Below, in pieces: positions 61,612 through 64,000 of a DNA stretch of 64,000 bases; positions within the stretch are counted from its first letter, which is position 1; every line of letters starts with the position of its first letter. Made by a program: the position numbers and the translations under genes. The notes beneath the pieces were generated by a model. That model ran no database searches. It had not been told where the DNA came from and worked only from the letters and a program-made list of their open reading frames with translations. The DNA is from Streptomyces deccanensis (GTDB lineage Bacteria; Actinomycetota; Actinomycetes; Streptomycetales; Streptomycetaceae): positions 372,001-436,000 of the forward strand of contig NZ_CP092431.1 in NCBI RefSeq assembly GCF_022385335.1. Direction: 5' to 3'.

Positions 61612-63210
61612 TCAGCCCGCCTCTTCGACCAGGCGGCGGACGCCGGCCTTGTCCAGCTTTCCCGAGGCGTTCCTCGGGACGGCCGGCACGATGGTCAGGC
61701 GGCTGGGCAGCTTGTACCGGGCCAACCGGTTCGCCGCGTGGGCGTGGACGGCCTCCAGGGTGATCTCCGACGTGCCGTCCACGCTCATGACGGCCTGCAC
61801 CGTCTCGCCCCACCGTTCGTCGGGGACGCCCACGACGGCGACGTCCACGACTCCCGGCATCGCGGCGAGGACCCGCTCGACCTCGGCGGGATAGACGTTC
61901 TCACCGCCGCTGATGATCATGTCCTTGAGCCGGTCGACGATGTACAGGCAGCCGTCCTCGTCCAGGTGGCCGACGTCTCCCGAGTGGAACCAGCCCTCCT
62001 CGTCGAAGGCGGCGCGGGTGGCCCCGGGATCGTTCCAGTAGCCGGCGGTGACATTGGGGCCGCGTACGACGATCTCCCCCGGTTCTCCCGGTCCCAGGGG
62101 GGCGTGGGTGACCACGTCGACGACCCGGACCTCGGTGAACGGCATGGGGAGGCCCGCGGAGCCGATCTTCTCCAGGGTGCGCTCCACCGGCAGATGCGTG
62201 GCGAACGGCGCGGTCTCGGTCAGGCCCCACGCCTGCTGGAGCAGGATGCCGTGCCGGGCGTAGAGCTCGATGAGCGAGGGCGGTACCGGCGCACCCGCGA
62301 CCACGATCGACCGCAGACGGCTCAGGTCCCGGTCGAACACACCGGGTTGTCTCGCCATGGCGGCGAACATGTGGGGGACCCCGAACATGGAGTTGACCCC
62401 GTGGGTGACCAGGTCGTCGAGGCACCGCCCCGGGTCGAACCCCCGGCTGACGACCACCGTGCCGCCGCGCACCAGGGTCCGGATCACGAAGCTGTTCAGG
62501 GTGCCGATGTGGAACAGCGGGGCGACGGCACAGGTGACGTCGCCGCGGCGGGTGTCGAGCTGGAGGTCGACGTTCACCCCGTTCCACCAGACGTTCCCGT
62601 GGGTGAGGAGGACACCCTTGGGCGTGCCGGTGGTGCCGGAGGTGAACATCAGGATCGCCGGGTCGTCGGCGGTCTTGACGGCCACGGAGGTCGTGGGCGG
62701 GGCGTCGGCGAGGAGGGACGCCCAGGGTTCCCAGCCGGGCGCGCCCTCGGTCGGCACCTCGGGGTCGTCGTCCACCAGGAGGAACCGGGTGAGGGCGGTC
62801 CGGTCGCGGATCCCGTCGACGCTCGCCCGGTGCCCCTCCTCGCAGACGAGCGCGGTGGAGCCGCTGCGGACGAGGACGGCCTCCAACTCGGCTGCCGCCA
62901 GACGGAAGTTGACCGGGACGAAGACGGCCCCCAGCCGGTGGGCGGCCAGCAGGGTGACGAGGAAGGAACTGCTGTTCAGTCCGAGGTGGGCGACCCGGTC
63001 CCCGTCGCCGACGCCGCCCTGCGCCAGCACGGTGGCCAGGCGGGCGGCCCGGTCGTCGAGTTCGGCGTAGGTGAGGTCACCGCCCGGGTAGCGGACGACG
63101 ACGGAGGCGCCCTGGTAGCGGGCGTTGCGTGCGACGGCGGCGGCCGGGTTGAGATCGACCCGCAGGCCCGAGTTGCGCGGGTGGGGTGTCGTCGCTTCAG
63201 GGGTGGTCAC
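61612..63210 (-). CDS. Acyl-CoA synthetase (AMP-forming)
   Basis: A 532-residue adenylate-forming ligase: MFTSGTTGTPKG (P-loop), WGLTETAPF, GWFHSGD, DRLKDMIISGGENVYPAEVE and the catalytic lysine in NASGKLDK. It differs clearly from the enzyme at 2173-3714. Start GTG 63210 has AGGAG upstream; a longer frame to 63267 is less likely. Substrate, fatty or aromatic acid, cannot be set. Transcribed toward the b561 remnant; divergent from the decayed SARP gene. Confidence 0.92.
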   Translation of the reverse strand: MTTPEATTPHPRNSGLRVDLNPAAAVARNARYQGASVVVRYPGGDLTYAELDDRAARLATVLAQGGVGDGDRVAHLGLNSSSFLVTLLAAHRLGAVFVPVNFRLAAAELEAVLVRSGSTALVCEEGHRASVDGIRDRTALTRFLLVDDDPEVPTEGAPGWEPWASLLADAPPTTSVAVKTADDPAILMFTSGTTGTPKGVLLTHGNVWWNGVNVDLQLDTRRGDVTCAVAPLFHIGTLNSFVIRTLVRGGTVVVSRGFDPGRCLDDLVTHGVNSMFGVPHMFAAMARQPGVFDRDLSRLRSIVVAGAPVPPSLIELYARHGILLQQAWGLTETAPFATHLPVERTLEKIGSAGLPMPFTEVRVVDVVTHAPLGPGEPGEIVVRGPNVTAGYWNDPGATRAAFDEEGWFHSGDVGHLDEDGCLYIVDRLKDMIISGGENVYPAEVERVLAAMPGVVDVAVVGVPDERWGETVQAVMSVDGTSEITLEAVHAHAANRLARYKLPSRLTIVPAVPRNASGKLDKAGVRRLVEEAG

Positions 63211-63381
63211 GAGCGGCTCCTCGTCAGGCGTCGGCCCGCCGCAGGCTACGCCGTCGACGCGGGCCACGCGCCGAGGCCGCAGGCGAGTCCGTGCCGAATT
63301 CGCGCATCAGGGCCCTTGCCGAGGTCACGGGAGGGGTCCGCGGGATGCGATGGAATGGCAACAGGTCTGGAAGAGACTCGC

Positions 63382-64000
63382 ATGTCGTCGGTGACCCCCC
63401 ATATCGGTCGAGGTCTGGTCCGGCGGCCGCCGACTTCCGCTCGGCGGACCCAAGCCCCGCGCGCTGCCGGCCGCGTTGCTGCTGCGGCCGGGCCGGGTGG
63501 TCTCCGCCGGGACGCTGATCGACACGGTGTGGGGCGACGAGCCGCCGGACTCCGCACGCGCGCTCGTGCAGACGTACGTCTCCGAACTGCGGCGCGTGCT
63601 GCCGGCCGGAGCCGAGGGCATCGAGACACGCCCGCCCGGCTATCTGCTGCGGGTGGACGGCGACCGCGACCGGCTCGACCTGCGGGACTTCGAGCGGCTC
63701 ACGGCTGCGGGGCGTGACCGGGCGGCCACCGCTGATCATCGAGGCGCCTCCGAACTTCTGGGGCAGGCACTGGAGTTGTGGCGTGGATCGGCTCTCGGTG
63801 GGGTGGGGCGAGCGTTGCGGGTCGAGGCCGAACGGCTGGAGGAGGCGCGGCAGGTTGGGCCGAAAGGCCGACGCGCTCGCGGCTACGCGGAGGGGCGCGC
63901 CGTACTCGCCGACGCGCTGGGCATCGACCCGTTCCCGGCAGCGTCGGGAAGTCCCCGTTCGCCGTGCAGGTCGCGCACCGGGTCGCCGCCGACTATCCCG
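63382..64000 (+). pseudogene. Decayed SARP/AfsR-type regulator (runs off window)
   Basis: From 63440 the frame encodes LGGPKPRALPAALLLRPGRV, SAGTLIDTVWGDEPPDSARA, LVQTYVSELRRVLP and RPPGYLLRVDGDRDRLDL, the OmpR-like DNA-binding domain and start of the BTAD of SARP regulators. No start codon exists in this frame (TGA at 63392-63394); the likely ATG at 63382 is in another frame. After EAERLEEAR most of the BTAD is deleted: the text jumps to YAEGRAVLADALGIDPFP, then FAVQVAHRVAADYP of an NB-ARC domain appears in yet another frame without its P-loop. Confidence 0.7.

Overview
The window is very GC-rich (about 70% by eye), uses GTG, ATG and TTG starts, has many 4-nt gene overlaps and leaderless promoters, and carries Tat signals, LacI-type sugar regulators and AfsR/SARP sequence. 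All of this points to a Streptomyces (or close relative) chromosome, in a catabolic/accessory region. No tRNA, rRNA, transposase, integrase or CRISPR array was seen.

Layout. 1-6.1 kb holds mixed housekeeping or orphan genes: an MFS tail, a PPOX-type flavin/F420 protein, an ADP-ribosylglycohydrolase, an acyl-CoA synthetase, a secreted Trp-rich repeat protein and a methyltransferase. 6.2-11.3 kb is an organosulfur operon: a 23-residue leader peptide ending in three cysteines, then a sulfonate-type ABC transporter (permease, binding lipoprotein, ATPase), a TauD-like dioxygenase and a DUF1684 protein. Two of its spacers carry related 7-bp tandem repeats. 11.4-12.2 kb is a Lys/Ala-rich coiled-coil protein.

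12.4-23.3 kb is a rhamnoside locus: two GH78 alpha-L-rhamnosidases (one with a Tat signal), a CUT1-type sugar ABC transporter without its own ATPase, and a divergent LacI regulator flanked by two copies of the same 16-bp operator. 23.5-26.9 kb holds a MarR regulator, a serine beta-lactamase-like lipoprotein, a small HTH membrane protein and an esterase.

27.3-41.3 kb is a second glycoside locus. Two closely related LacI regulators flank an MFS transporter, an alpha/beta hydrolase, a third GH78 and another esterase; the second regulator is divergent from an Opp-type ABC transporter that includes a permease-ATPase fusion. Both divergent regions share an ACACGTT(A/T)AAG operator half-site. 41.3-45.9 kb carries a GH43, its LacI regulator and a multidomain GH5 (with a frameshift); a second GH5 sits at 60.2 kb. 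All three hydrolase promoters carry GAAAGTTTC boxes, suggesting one plant-cell-wall regulon.

45.9-55.3 kb is mixed: VOC and ArsR genes, an amidohydrolase, a DUF4157 protein that looks like a contractile-injection-system cargo, an SRPBCC/FAD-oxidoreductase/SDR set, a Tat-exported deaminase, a coiled-coil protein and a BtrH-like protein. 55.4-57.7 kb is a nitric-oxide defence unit: NsrR, flavohemoglobin and truncated hemoglobin. The last 6 kb mixes intact genes (GNAT, GalU, GH5, acyl-CoA synthetase) with three decayed ones (NmrA-like, cytochrome b561-like, SARP).
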